Origin: Azospirillum picis
GTDB lineage: Bacteria; Pseudomonadota; Alphaproteobacteria; Azospirillales; Azospirillaceae
Direction of reading: 5' to 3'
Length of the DNA stretch: 64,000 nucleotides
Assembly (NCBI RefSeq): GCF_017876115.1
Contig: NZ_JAGINO010000020.1
Span: 1 to 64,000 of the forward strand
The position numbers and the translations under genes were made by a program. How positions within the stretch are numbered: position 1 is the first letter of the stretch; every line of letters begins with the position of its first letter. Below are positions 53,176-62,109 of this stretch, piece after piece. The notes beneath the pieces are model-generated. The model saw nothing but the letters and a program-made list of their open reading frames with translations, made no database searches and was not told the DNA's origin.

Positions 53176-55737
53176 GTGCCCAGGCGCGGACGGGCCGATC
53201 GTCTTCCGCACTCCTCATACCGACCTGCCAGGGCTAGCGAGCGCGCCGTGACCGCCGACCGACCGGACCACCAGACAGACCGCTGGCAGACGGAGCAACG
53301 CGCGGGCCAACGCGCGGGCCAGCTCTATGCCGGCCCCCGCCCGCTCCGCACCCGCGAGGACCCGTCGCCGCTCGACCGGCTGACGGCGGGCGACGCCGCC
53401 CGCGCGCTGGCCGCCAAGGCGGTCGACCTCGCCCGCGACCGGCTGGCGGCGCTCGGCAAAGGCAAGACCCGCCGCCGGCAGCCGCCCCCCTCCGCCGCCC
53501 CGCCGCCGACCCCCTACAAGCAGCCCCGCCGGCCGCGCCGCTCCCTGCTGCCTGCTTTCGCGCTGCCATCGTTCACGCTGCCAAGGATCTCCTTGCCCAA
53601 ACTCACCGCGCCCAAATTCAAGGCGCCCAAACTCGCCGCGTCCAGGCCGTCCGCCCGCCGGTCCGGCGGCTCCCAGCCGCCGCAACCCCCGGCCCTGTCC
53701 GCCGGCCGGCCCGGCCGGGCGCCGCAGCCCTCCCGCAAGGGCGGCTGGCTCAACCGGCTGGTGCAATGGGGGCTGGTCGCCGCGATCTGGTGCGGCATCG
53801 GGCTGGGCGCGGTCCTGGCCTGGTTCGCGCTCGACCTGCCGGACATCTCCAAGGTGGCGCAGTTCGAGCGGCGGGCCTCCATCACCGTGCTGGCCGCCGA
53901 CGGCAGCGAGTTCGCCCGCTTCGGCGACCTGCACGGCACCACGCTCAGCGTGGCGGACCTGCCGCCGCACCTGGTCGAGGCCGTGCTGGCGATCGAGGAC
54001 CGCCGCTTCTACAGCCATTTCGGCATCGACCCGCTCGGCCTGGCCCGCGCCGTCTACGTCAACTGGCGCTCCGGCCGGGCGGTGCAGGGCGGCTCCACCA
54101 TCACCCAGCAGCTCGCCAAGAACCTGTTCCTGACCCCCGAGAAGTCGCTGAAGCGCAAGATCCAGGAGGCCATGCTGGCGCTCTGGCTGGAGAGCCGCTT
54201 CAGCAAGGACCAGATCCTCACCGCCTACCTGAACCGCGTCTATCTCGGCGCCGGCACCTTCGGGGTGGACGCCGCCGCCCGCACCTATTTCGGCAAGCCG
54301 GCGACCGAGGTCGACATCCGCGAATCGGCGGTGCTGGCCGGCCTGCTGAAGGCGCCGTCGCGCTACGCCCCCAGCTCCAACCCCGACGAATCGGCGGAGC
54401 GGGCGCGGGTGGTGATGGCGGCGATGCTCGACGCCGGCTACCTGACCCAGGCGCAGTACGAGGCGGCGCGCACCGCCAAGCCGTCGCCCCGGCGCAAGCC
54501 GGGCGGCGACGGCCGCTATTTCGCCGACTGGGTGACCGAGCTGGTGCCGGGCTTCGCCGGCCCCGACCACGGCGACGTCATCGTCCGCACCACGCTGGAC
54601 CTGAAGATGCAGCGCGCCGCCGAACAGCGGCTGGAGGCGCTGCTGGCCGGTCCCGGCGCCGCCGCCAACGTCCATCAGGGCGCCCTGGTCGCCATGAGCC
54701 CGGACGGCGCGGTGCGCGCCCTGGTCGGCGGCCGCGACTATGACGGCAGCGAGTTCAACCGCGCCACCCAGGCGCTGCGCCAGCCGGGCTCCGCCTTCAA
54801 GCCCTTCGTCTATCTGGCGGCGCTGGAGGCCGGCTGGACCCCCGACAGCCTGATCGACGACGCCCCGGTCCAGCTCGCCAACTGGAGCCCCGGCAACTAT
54901 GACGGCAAGTACCGCGGCAGCATCACGCTGGCCTCGGCGCTGGCCCATTCCTCCAACACCGCGACGGCGCGGCTGATCGACCGGGTCGGCACCGACCGGG
55001 TGCGGCGCATCGCCTCGAACCTCGGCATCTCCTCGCCGCTGACCCGCGACCTGTCGCTGGCGCTCGGCACCAGCGAGGTGACGCCGCTGGAGCTGGTGCG
55101 CGCCTATGCCGGCATCGCCAACCGCGGCGTGCCCGTCTGGGCCTATGCCATCACCGAGATCAAGAGCCGCGACGGCACCGTGCTGTACCGGCGCCAGGGC
55201 GGCGGCGGCGGCGCGGTGGTCAACCCGGCCTACGCGGTGCAGCTCGCCCAGATGATGACCGGCGTGCTCGACTACGGCACCGGCCGCAGCGCCAGGCTGA
55301 ACCGGCCGGCGGCGGCCAAGTCCGGCACCACCCAGGACTATCACGACGCCTGGTTCGTCGGCTTCACCGCCGACCTCGTCGCCGGGGTCTGGCTCGGCAA
55401 CGACAACAACGACGCGATGAAGAAGGTCACCGGCGGCACCCTGCCGGCCAAGCTGTGGCGCGACTTCATGACCGACGCCCATGCCGGCCGGCCCGCCCGC
55501 CCGCTGCCCGGCCTGGAGGGCGCCCCGGCCTGGACGCTCCCGCCCGGAACCGCGCCCGGCGGCGTGCCGGTGGCCGCGGCGCCCGAGGCGGTGCACGCGA
55601 CCAGCGTGATGCAGCGGGTGGACAGCGGCATCGGCTCGCTGATCGACAAGCTGGCCGGCCCTGGCGGCGCCGGTGGCCGGAGCGGCGGCACTGCGCCGAA
55701 GGTGCAGTACGACTACAGCAACAGCGGCGTGCGGTAG
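53176..55737 (+). CDS. mrcA: Penicillin-binding protein 1A
   Basis: About 853 residues from the GTG at 53176 (829 from a GTG at 53248; neither has a strong ribosome site). A long basic, Pro-rich cytoplasmic N terminus with LPKLTAPKFKAPKL-type repeats, a membrane segment near 200, a family-51 transglycosylase domain (AIEDRRFYSHFGID; GGSTITQQLAKN) and a transpeptidase domain (nucleophile in QPGSAFKPFVY, SSNT, KSGTT) follow. It polymerises and cross-links murein. The T6SS-like cassette starts 146 nt downstream. Confidence 0.95.
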   Translation: MPRRGRADRLPHSSYRPARASERAVTADRPDHQTDRWQTEQRAGQRAGQLYAGPRPLRTREDPSPLDRLTAGDAARALAAKAVDLARDRLAALGKGKTRRRQPPPSAAPPPTPYKQPRRPRRSLLPAFALPSFTLPRISLPKLTAPKFKAPKLAASRPSARRSGGSQPPQPPALSAGRPGRAPQPSRKGGWLNRLVQWGLVAAIWCGIGLGAVLAWFALDLPDISKVAQFERRASITVLAADGSEFARFGDLHGTTLSVADLPPHLVEAVLAIEDRRFYSHFGIDPLGLARAVYVNWRSGRAVQGGSTITQQLAKNLFLTPEKSLKRKIQEAMLALWLESRFSKDQILTAYLNRVYLGAGTFGVDAAARTYFGKPATEVDIRESAVLAGLLKAPSRYAPSSNPDESAERARVVMAAMLDAGYLTQAQYEAARTAKPSPRRKPGGDGRYFADWVTELVPGFAGPDHGDVIVRTTLDLKMQRAAEQRLEALLAGPGAAANVHQGALVAMSPDGAVRALVGGRDYDGSEFNRATQALRQPGSAFKPFVYLAALEAGWTPDSLIDDAPVQLANWSPGNYDGKYRGSITLASALAHSSNTATARLIDRVGTDRVRRIASNLGISSPLTRDLSLALGTSEVTPLELVRAYAGIANRGVPVWAYAITEIKSRDGTVLYRRQGGGGGAVVNPAYAVQLAQMMTGVLDYGTGRSARLNRPAAAKSGTTQDYHDAWFVGFTADLVAGVWLGNDNNDAMKKVTGGTLPAKLWRDFMTDAHAGRPARPLPGLEGAPAWTLPPGTAPGGVPVAAAPEAVHATSVMQRVDSGIGSLIDKLAGPGGAGGRSGGTAPKVQYDYSNSGVR

Positions 55738-55883
55738 GGCCGGCCCCATCCCCATCCCCATCCCCATGCCCGCCAACCCCACACCCGTGCCGGCCCGTTC
55801 CGCACGGTTTCGCTCACGGTGGCCGGGCTGCTATACCTCCCCGGGTTTCGCACTTCGGCAGTGTTGGCATGGGTGATGGGGAC

Positions 55884-57233
55884 ATGACGGCGGAGGAGCG
55901 GCTGGACCGGACGGCGGGGGAGACGCAGGCGCGGAACCGCCCGCCCGGCCCTGCATCGACCGGCCCCACATCGACCGGCCCGGCATCTACCGGTCCCGCC
56001 GGCCCGCTCGCAGGCCCGCTCGCCGCCGCGCTGACGGCCGCGCGGCCGGCCCCGGCGGACGGCGGGGAGGCCGAGCCGCCGCCGCGCTTCGCGCCGCGCC
56101 ATGCCGACGCCCTCAACCCGCTGCTCACCATCGCCGCCCCGGTGCTGGCGCTGGCCGGCGGGCTGCGCGACCGCCCCGCTCCCGCCCCCGCCCTCGCCGC
56201 CCCCGCCATGGCGGCGCTGGAGCGGTTCGACCGCGAGGCCGAGGCCGCCGGGCTGGACCCCGGGGAAAGGCGGGCGGCCCGCGTCGCGCTGGCCGCCACG
56301 CTGGACGACGTCGCCCGCGCCGCCGGCCATGGCGGGCTCGCGGTGGGCGAGCCGGGAGCCGGGGTGCGCTTCTTCGACCTGCTCGACGGCATGCTCGGCG
56401 ACCCGCGCCGCCACCGCCACGCGCTGGAGCTGTTCTACGCCTGCCTGTCGCTGGGGTTCGAGGGGCGCTACCGCGACCGGCCGGGCGGCGCCCACGACCT
56501 CGCCCACCTGCGCGACGAGCTGTACCGCGTGCTGCGCCGCGCCCGCGGCGAGGCGGCGGCGGAGCTGTCGCCGGCCTGGCGGGGCGTCGCCGAGCCGTTC
56601 CGGCCGCTGGGCGGCACGCTGCCGGCCTGGATCGTCTGGACGGTGGTGGCGCTGGCGCTGTCGGGCCTCTACGTGCATCTGGCCGCCTCGCTCGACGGGC
56701 AGGCGGCGCCGGTCGCGGCCCGCGTCGCGGCGCTGCTGCCCGACCGCCCGGTCGAGATCGCCCGCCAGGTGCCGGCCCCGCCGCCGGCCGCCGGGCCGGC
56801 GCTGGTCGCCCGCGTCACCGGGCTGCTGGAGCCGGAGATCCGCGGCGGCGCCGTGGAGGTGCTGGCCGGCGGCGACGGGGCGCTGGTGATCCGCATCCCG
56901 GCCGCCGCCATGTTCGCCACCGCCGGCGACGCGGTGAAGGCCCGCCACCGGGCGGTGGTGGAGCGGGTCGCGCAGGCGCTGGCGCCGGAGGCCGGGCGCG
57001 TCGTGGTGGTCGGCCACACCGACGCCACCATGCCCCATGGCGGGCGCCTCGCCGACCCGCAGGCCCTGAGCGAGGCGCGGGCCGAGGCGGTGCGCCGGCT
57101 GCTGGAGCGCAGCGTGGCGCCCGCCCGCCTGTCCGCCGAGGGCCGCGGCGACCGCGAGCCGATCGCCGCCGACGAGACGCCGGCCGGCCGCGATGCCAAC
57201 CGGCGGATCGACATCCGCCTCTATCCGGAATAG
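55884..57233 (+). CDS. tssL: Type VI secretion TssL-like protein (DotU/IcmH with OmpA domain)
   Basis: About 449 residues. A disordered N terminus with STGP repeats (26-39), a cytoplasmic DotU domain (about 75-240; NPLLTIAAPVLALAGGLR, LELFYACLSLGFEGRY), one membrane segment (about 247-267) and a periplasmic OmpA/MotB peptidoglycan-binding domain (from about 330; VVGHTDA, LSEARAEAVRRLL, RDANRRIDI). In T6SS, TssL anchors the TssJLM complex to murein. The ATG at 55884 follows GGTGAT; one at 55869 is possible. Followed by tssM. Confidence 0.9.
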   Translation: MTAEERLDRTAGETQARNRPPGPASTGPTSTGPASTGPAGPLAGPLAAALTAARPAPADGGEAEPPPRFAPRHADALNPLLTIAAPVLALAGGLRDRPAPAPALAAPAMAALERFDREAEAAGLDPGERRAARVALAATLDDVARAAGHGGLAVGEPGAGVRFFDLLDGMLGDPRRHRHALELFYACLSLGFEGRYRDRPGGAHDLAHLRDELYRVLRRARGEAAAELSPAWRGVAEPFRPLGGTLPAWIVWTVVALALSGLYVHLAASLDGQAAPVAARVAALLPDRPVEIARQVPAPPPAAGPALVARVTGLLEPEIRGGAVEVLAGGDGALVIRIPAAAMFATAGDAVKARHRAVVERVAQALAPEAGRVVVVGHTDATMPHGGRLADPQALSEARAEAVRRLLERSVAPARLSAEGRGDREPIAADETPAGRDANRRIDIRLYPE

Positions 57234-57243
57234 GGCGCCGCCG

Positions 57244-59406
57244 ATGGCCGATACCCGCAAGGCAGCCCCCGCCCGCGGCACGAAGCCCGGCCGGCGCAAG
57301 GCCGCCGCCCGCTCCCGGTCCTTGCCGCCGGCCCTGCCGCCGTCCTTGCCGCCGTCCTTGCCGTCCCCGCATCTCGGGGTCCTCACCCGCTGGGCGGTGT
57401 CGCTGGGCGGCGCGCTGGCGCTGGGGCTGATCGGCTGGCTGCTGCTGCCGCGGCTGGCCGCCGCCCTGCTGCCGCCGCTGCTGCCCCTGGTGGCGGCCGA
57501 CTGGACCCTGCGGCTGCTGCCGCTGCTGCTGGCGCTGGCCGGCTGGGTCGCGGTCAACCGCGCCATCGACCGGCGCGGGCGCGCCGCCAACGCCCGCCTG
57601 GTCGAAGCGCTGGCGGCGGCGCGCGACCCCGAGCTGAAGGCGTCGCTGGAGGAGATCGCCGCCGTCCGCCAGCGGCTCGACGCCGCGCTGGCGCGGCTGC
57701 GCGGCGGCGGGCGCTACCTCTACCGGCTGCCCTGGTACCTGGTGATCGGCGCCCCCGGCTCGGGCAAGACCACGGCGCTGGCCAATTCCGGCCTGGCGTC
57801 CCTGCCGGGCGCCGGCAAATCGGCCGCCACCGAAGCGGGCGGCGGGCCGGTGCGGGGGCTGGGCGGCACCCGCAACTGCGACTGGTGGTTCACCGACCGC
57901 GCCGTGCTGATCGACACCGCCGGGCGCTACACCACCCAGGACAGCCGGCGGGCGGTGGACGGGCGGGTGTGGTCCGGCCTGCTCGACCTGCTGAAGGAGC
58001 ACCGGCCGCGCCAGCCCGTCAACGGCGTGCTGCTGACGCTGAGCCTGCCCGACCTCGCCGCCTGGAGCGCGGCGGAGCGGCGCGACCACGCCATCCTGGT
58101 CCGCCGGCGCTTGGCGGAGCTGCGCACCCACCTGGGCGTCCGGCTGCCGGTCTACCTGCTGCTGACCAAGACCGACCTGGTGGAGGGCTTCGCCACCTTC
58201 TTCGACCCGCTCGACCGCGAGGGGCGGCGGCAGGTCTGGGGCCTGACCCTGCCGGCCGCCGAGCGGGCGGGCGGGCCCCTGCCGGACGTCCGCGACCTCT
58301 ATGCCGGGCTGGTGCGGCGGCTGGACGAACGGCTGCTCGACCGCCTGCACCAGGAGCCGGACCTGCGCCGCCGCGCCGCCGCCTTCGCCTTCCCGCAGCG
58401 CATCGCCGCGCTGGAGCCGGCGCTGGCCGACATCGTCGACACCGTCTTCGGCTCGGAGCGGGGGGAGGAGGTGCTGCGGCTGCGCGGCCTCTACCTGACC
58501 AGCGCCACCCGGACCGACGGGCCGCTCGGCCTGGCGGAGCCGGCGCCGGACGAGCCGGCGCCCACCCATTTCCTCGCCCGGCTGCTGCCCGAACTGGTGT
58601 TCCCGGAAGCCAACCTCGTCCGCGTCGACGAGGCGGTGGAGCGGCGGCGCCGCCGGCGCACCGCGCTGTCGGGCGCGGCGGCGCTGGCGGCCGGGCTGCT
58701 GCTCGGCGGCTGGTGGCTGGCCAGCGCCCGCGGCAACGCCGCCCTGCTGGAGCGCGCCGACGCCGGCGCCGCGGCGGTGGAGGCGGCGTTGCGCCCGCTC
58801 GACACGCCGCCGCTCTCGCTGGGGCGGGTGGAGTCCGCCGACGCCGCGGCGATCCTGCCGGCGCTGGACGGGCTGCGGCGGCTGGCGGAGGACCATGGCG
58901 CGCCGGCGTCCTGGACATCGGCGTCCTGGACCTCGGTGGCCGGGGCATCGGTGTCCTGGGCGAATGGCGGCAGCGGCGGCTGGATCGACCCGGCGCTGGC
59001 CGGCGGGCTCTACCAGGGCGGCAGGATCGCCGGCCCGGCGCTCGACGCCTACCGCCGGGCGCTGCGCACCCAGTTCCTCGCCCGCATCGCCCTGCGGCTG
59101 GAAGACCGCCTGCGCGCCGACTGGGCGCTGCCCGACCAGCTCGCCCGGACGCTCGCCGCCTACCGCATGGTCGGCGGCACGGCGCCGATGGATCCGGCGG
59201 CGCTGGCGGAATGGCTGGCGCTCGACTGGCAGCGGGTGCTGCCCGGTCCGGGCAACGAGGGCCGGCGGCGGGCGCTCGGCGACCATCTGGCGGCGCTGTT
59301 CGCCGTCGGCTTCGCCCCCGTTCCGCCCGACGAGGCGCTGGTCGCCCGCGTCGGGGAGGTGCTGGCGCAGTCCACCCCGTCCCAGGGCCGGGCGGCGGCG
59401 CCATGA
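57244..59406 (+). CDS. tssM: Shortened TssM/IcmF-like protein
   Basis: 720 residues, against roughly 1100-1300 in typical TssM. Membrane segments near 51-70 and 90-104; IcmF-type NTPase with Walker A GAPGSGKT (169-176), Walker B AVLIDTAG (220-227) and TKTD (308-311); third membrane segment about 474-493. Only about 225 periplasmic residues remain; the C-terminal TssJ-binding part of the family is missing. The stop overlaps the tagF start (ATGA), so this looks like a natural end rather than a sequencing error. Start 10 nt after tssL. Confidence 0.88.
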   Translation: MADTRKAAPARGTKPGRRKAAARSRSLPPALPPSLPPSLPSPHLGVLTRWAVSLGGALALGLIGWLLLPRLAAALLPPLLPLVAADWTLRLLPLLLALAGWVAVNRAIDRRGRAANARLVEALAAARDPELKASLEEIAAVRQRLDAALARLRGGGRYLYRLPWYLVIGAPGSGKTTALANSGLASLPGAGKSAATEAGGGPVRGLGGTRNCDWWFTDRAVLIDTAGRYTTQDSRRAVDGRVWSGLLDLLKEHRPRQPVNGVLLTLSLPDLAAWSAAERRDHAILVRRRLAELRTHLGVRLPVYLLLTKTDLVEGFATFFDPLDREGRRQVWGLTLPAAERAGGPLPDVRDLYAGLVRRLDERLLDRLHQEPDLRRRAAAFAFPQRIAALEPALADIVDTVFGSERGEEVLRLRGLYLTSATRTDGPLGLAEPAPDEPAPTHFLARLLPELVFPEANLVRVDEAVERRRRRRTALSGAAALAAGLLLGGWWLASARGNAALLERADAGAAAVEAALRPLDTPPLSLGRVESADAAAILPALDGLRRLAEDHGAPASWTSASWTSVAGASVSWANGGSGGWIDPALAGGLYQGGRIAGPALDAYRRALRTQFLARIALRLEDRLRADWALPDQLARTLAAYRMVGGTAPMDPAALAEWLALDWQRVLPGPGNEGRRRALGDHLAALFAVGFAPVPPDEALVARVGEVLAQSTPSQGRAAAP

Positions 59407-60209
59407 CCGGCGGACCCGCGGCAGGCCGGGGCGGGCCGGGGAAGGGGGGGCCGGGGAAAGGGGGACTGGGCGCCTTCCTGCGGCCGCAGGACCCGAACGG
59501 CCCCGCCGCCCCCGCCGGCATGCCCGCAGAGATGGCCGCCGGCCGCGCGCCGTCAGGCGGAACCGACTCCAACCGCGTGGTCGGCTTCCACGGCAAGGTG
59601 CCGGCGCGCGGCGACTTCATCGCCCACGGCCTGCCGCCGGCGGTGCTCGGCCCCTGGGACCGCTGGCTGTCGGCGGCGCTGGGCGAGGCCGGGCGGCGGC
59701 TGGGCGGCGAGTGGGAGAGCCTGTTCGGCCAGGCGCCGGCCTGGCGCTTCGCTTTGTCCGCCGGCCTGTGCGGCCCCGCCCCGCTGGTCGGCGTGTGGAT
59801 GCCCAGCGCCGACCGGGTCGGGCGGCTCTATCCCTTCACCATCGCCGCCAGCCTGCCCACCGCTGCCGACCTCGCCGGGGTGCCGGCCGCCTGCGCCGGC
59901 TGGCTGGGCCGGGCCGAGGCGCTGGCCCTCGACGCCTGCCGGGCCGGCACCGACGTCGAGGGTCTGCCGGCGCGGCTGGCCATCCTCGGCCGGCCGGAGC
60001 CGGACCGCGTGCCGGCGGCCACCCGCGCGCTGCTCGGCCGGCTGTCCGGCCCGCTGCCGGCCGGCGCCAGCCTGTGGTGGACCCGCGGCGGCGGCCGGGT
60101 CTCGCCCTCGCTGCTGTCCTGCGCCGGGCTGCCGGCCGGCCCGCGGCTCGCCGCCTTCCTCGACGGCGCCTGGGAGCGCTGGGGCTGGGAGAACGCAGGC
60201 GGCGAGTAG
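59403..60209 (+). CDS. tagF: Type VI secretion-associated protein TagF
   Basis: 268 residues. After a Gly-rich N terminus, the TagF (DUF2094) pattern FHGKVPARGDFIAHGLP...WDRWLSAAL, WRFALSAGLCGP and WMPSADRVGRLYPFTI is clear. TagF is a post-translational T6SS regulator that in some species represses assembly through Fha. No Fha, PpkA or PppA gene is present in the window. Translationally coupled to tssM. Confidence 0.92.
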   Translation: MTGGPAAGRGGPGKGGPGKGGLGAFLRPQDPNGPAAPAGMPAEMAAGRAPSGGTDSNRVVGFHGKVPARGDFIAHGLPPAVLGPWDRWLSAALGEAGRRLGGEWESLFGQAPAWRFALSAGLCGPAPLVGVWMPSADRVGRLYPFTIAASLPTAADLAGVPAACAGWLGRAEALALDACRAGTDVEGLPARLAILGRPEPDRVPAATRALLGRLSGPLPAGASLWWTRGGGRVSPSLLSCAGLPAGPRLAAFLDGAWERWGWENAGGE

Positions 60210-60332
60210 CCGCACCCGCCGCACCCGCCGCCCTGGCCGGAGGGCCGGTGCGAAAGGCTGTAGCCCTTCCGCTTTTCCGCTATGGTGCGCAAACCTTCCG
60301 CCACCCGTTCCCGCCGATCCGGAGCCGATGCG

Positions 60333-61991
60333 ATGACCGACACGCCGCCCCCCACCCTGGTCGATGCGGCCAAGCGTTTCCGCAGCAACGATCTGGCCGG
60401 GGCGGAAGAGGTCTGCCGGGCGCTGCTGGCGGCCGACCCGCATGATGCCGGCGCCCTGCACCTGCTGGGGCTGGTCGCCGCCCACACCGACCATCCGGAG
60501 CGGGCGCTCGACCTGTTCGCCCAGGCGATCGCCGAGGACGGGGCCGACCCCTCCTTCCACAACAGCCGCGGCAGCCTGCTCTTCCAGCAGGCGCGGCCGG
60601 CCGAGGCGGAGGAGGCGTTCCGCGCCGGCCTCGCCCTCAACCCCCGCCTGCCGGAGCTGCACGGCAACCTCGGCAACGCGCTGAAGGCGCAGAACCGGCT
60701 GGAGGAGGCGGCCGACTGCTTCCGCGCCGCGCTGGCGCTGCGCTCCGAGTCGCCGGAGATGCACCATTTCCTCGCCGCCACCCTGCGCGACCTCGGCGCG
60801 CTGGAGGAGGCGGAGAGCCACTTCCGCCAGGCGCTGGCGCAGGCCCCCGACTATCTCGACGTCCACTACAGCCTGGCGGAGCTGCTGTCGACCGGCGGCC
60901 GGCTGGAGGAGGCGGCGGCCGAGTTCCGCATCGTGCTGGAGGCCGCCCCCCGCTTCGTCCCGGCGCAGGTCGGGCTCGCCCATGTGCTGCAGAGCCTGGA
61001 CCGCGCCGGCGAGGCGATCGAGGTGATCGAGTCGGCGCGCGGGCAGGCGCCCGACCACCCGCTGGTGAAATTCACCCGCCGGCTGATCTATTCCAGCGCG
61101 GTGCCCGGCTGGCACCTGCCGATGATCAACGACTTCGAGCGCAACGAGGCCTACCGGCGCTCGCTGGAACGGGCGGTGACGCCCACGTCGCTGGTGCTGG
61201 AGATCGGCACCGGCTCCGGCATCGTCGCCATGATGGCGGCGCGGGCCGGGGCGAGGAAGGTGGTGACCTGCGAGGTCAACCCGATCCTCGCCCGCGTCGC
61301 CAAGGAGACGGTGGCCCGCAACGGCTATGCCGGCCGCATCGACGTGGTGCCGCGCCTGTCGACGCAGCTCACGGTGGGCGAGGGCGGCGACCTGCCGGAG
61401 AAGGCCGACGTCTTCGTGTCGGAGCTGATCAACATCGGCATGCTGGCCCCGCGCATGCTGTCGGTGCTGCAGCATGCCCGCACTCATCTGGTGAAGCCCG
61501 GCGGCGCCATCATCCCGCGCGCCTCCACCGTCTACGCCATGCTGGTCGAGACGCCGGAGCTGGCCCGCATCAACCCGGTGGAGACCATCGACGGCTTCGA
61601 CATGGGCAGCTTCGACGTCTTCCGCTCGCCCGGCTACCAGCAGCTCGACCTCGGCGCCGACGCCCACACCCCGCTGTCGCGGCCCTTCACCGCGCTGGAG
61701 TTCGACTTCACCCGCAACATGCCGGAGGAGGGCGAGCGGGTGATCGACGTGACCGTCACCACCGCCGGCACCTGCCACGGCGTCGCCTTCTGGTTCGACC
61801 TCTTCATGGACGAGGAGGTGGTCTACAGGTCGGAAAGCCGGTCGCGCACCAACCACTGGAAGCAGGCGATGACCTTCCTGGAGAAGCCGATCACGCTGTC
61901 GGCCGGCGACCGCCTGCGCATCGTCGCCCGCTACGACAACAACCAGATCTCCTTCGGGGTGGACGGGCTGACGGGAGGCGGGCAGGGGTAG
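60333..61991 (+). CDS. TPR protein fused to a PRMT-like methyltransferase domain
   Basis: About 552 residues. About seven TPR units fill residues 10-245. Then WHLPMINDFERNEAY, SAM motif I VLEIGTGSG (288-296), the V-T-C-E-V post-I acid, an S-E-L-I-N segment (363-367) in the place of the first PRMT double-E glutamate, and N-H-W-K-Q (507-511) at the THW-loop place. The order matches PRMT7/PRMT9-type protein arginine methyltransferases, PRMT9 also having N-terminal TPRs. The second double-E glutamate is not evident. GGAG lies 8 nt before the ATG. Single-gene unit; activity is inferred only. Confidence 0.82.
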   Translation: MTDTPPPTLVDAAKRFRSNDLAGAEEVCRALLAADPHDAGALHLLGLVAAHTDHPERALDLFAQAIAEDGADPSFHNSRGSLLFQQARPAEAEEAFRAGLALNPRLPELHGNLGNALKAQNRLEEAADCFRAALALRSESPEMHHFLAATLRDLGALEEAESHFRQALAQAPDYLDVHYSLAELLSTGGRLEEAAAEFRIVLEAAPRFVPAQVGLAHVLQSLDRAGEAIEVIESARGQAPDHPLVKFTRRLIYSSAVPGWHLPMINDFERNEAYRRSLERAVTPTSLVLEIGTGSGIVAMMAARAGARKVVTCEVNPILARVAKETVARNGYAGRIDVVPRLSTQLTVGEGGDLPEKADVFVSELINIGMLAPRMLSVLQHARTHLVKPGGAIIPRASTVYAMLVETPELARINPVETIDGFDMGSFDVFRSPGYQQLDLGADAHTPLSRPFTALEFDFTRNMPEEGERVIDVTVTTAGTCHGVAFWFDLFMDEEVVYRSESRSRTNHWKQAMTFLEKPITLSAGDRLRIVARYDNNQISFGVDGLTGGGQG

Positions 61992-62109
61992 GCGGGCAAA
62001 CGGCGGGCCGGCAAAACTATATGACCGCCAAACCCGTGTGAGACGTCCCTGAACCGGCTGCCGTCCTGCCGTCGCGGGAAGGACGGGTTTCCCTTGCGGA
62101 GGATCGGAT

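Noticed and set aside
55884..60209. Complete type VI secretion system
   Set aside because: Only tssL, a short tssM and tagF are present; sheath, tube, baseplate, ClpV and Hcp/VgrG genes are absent.
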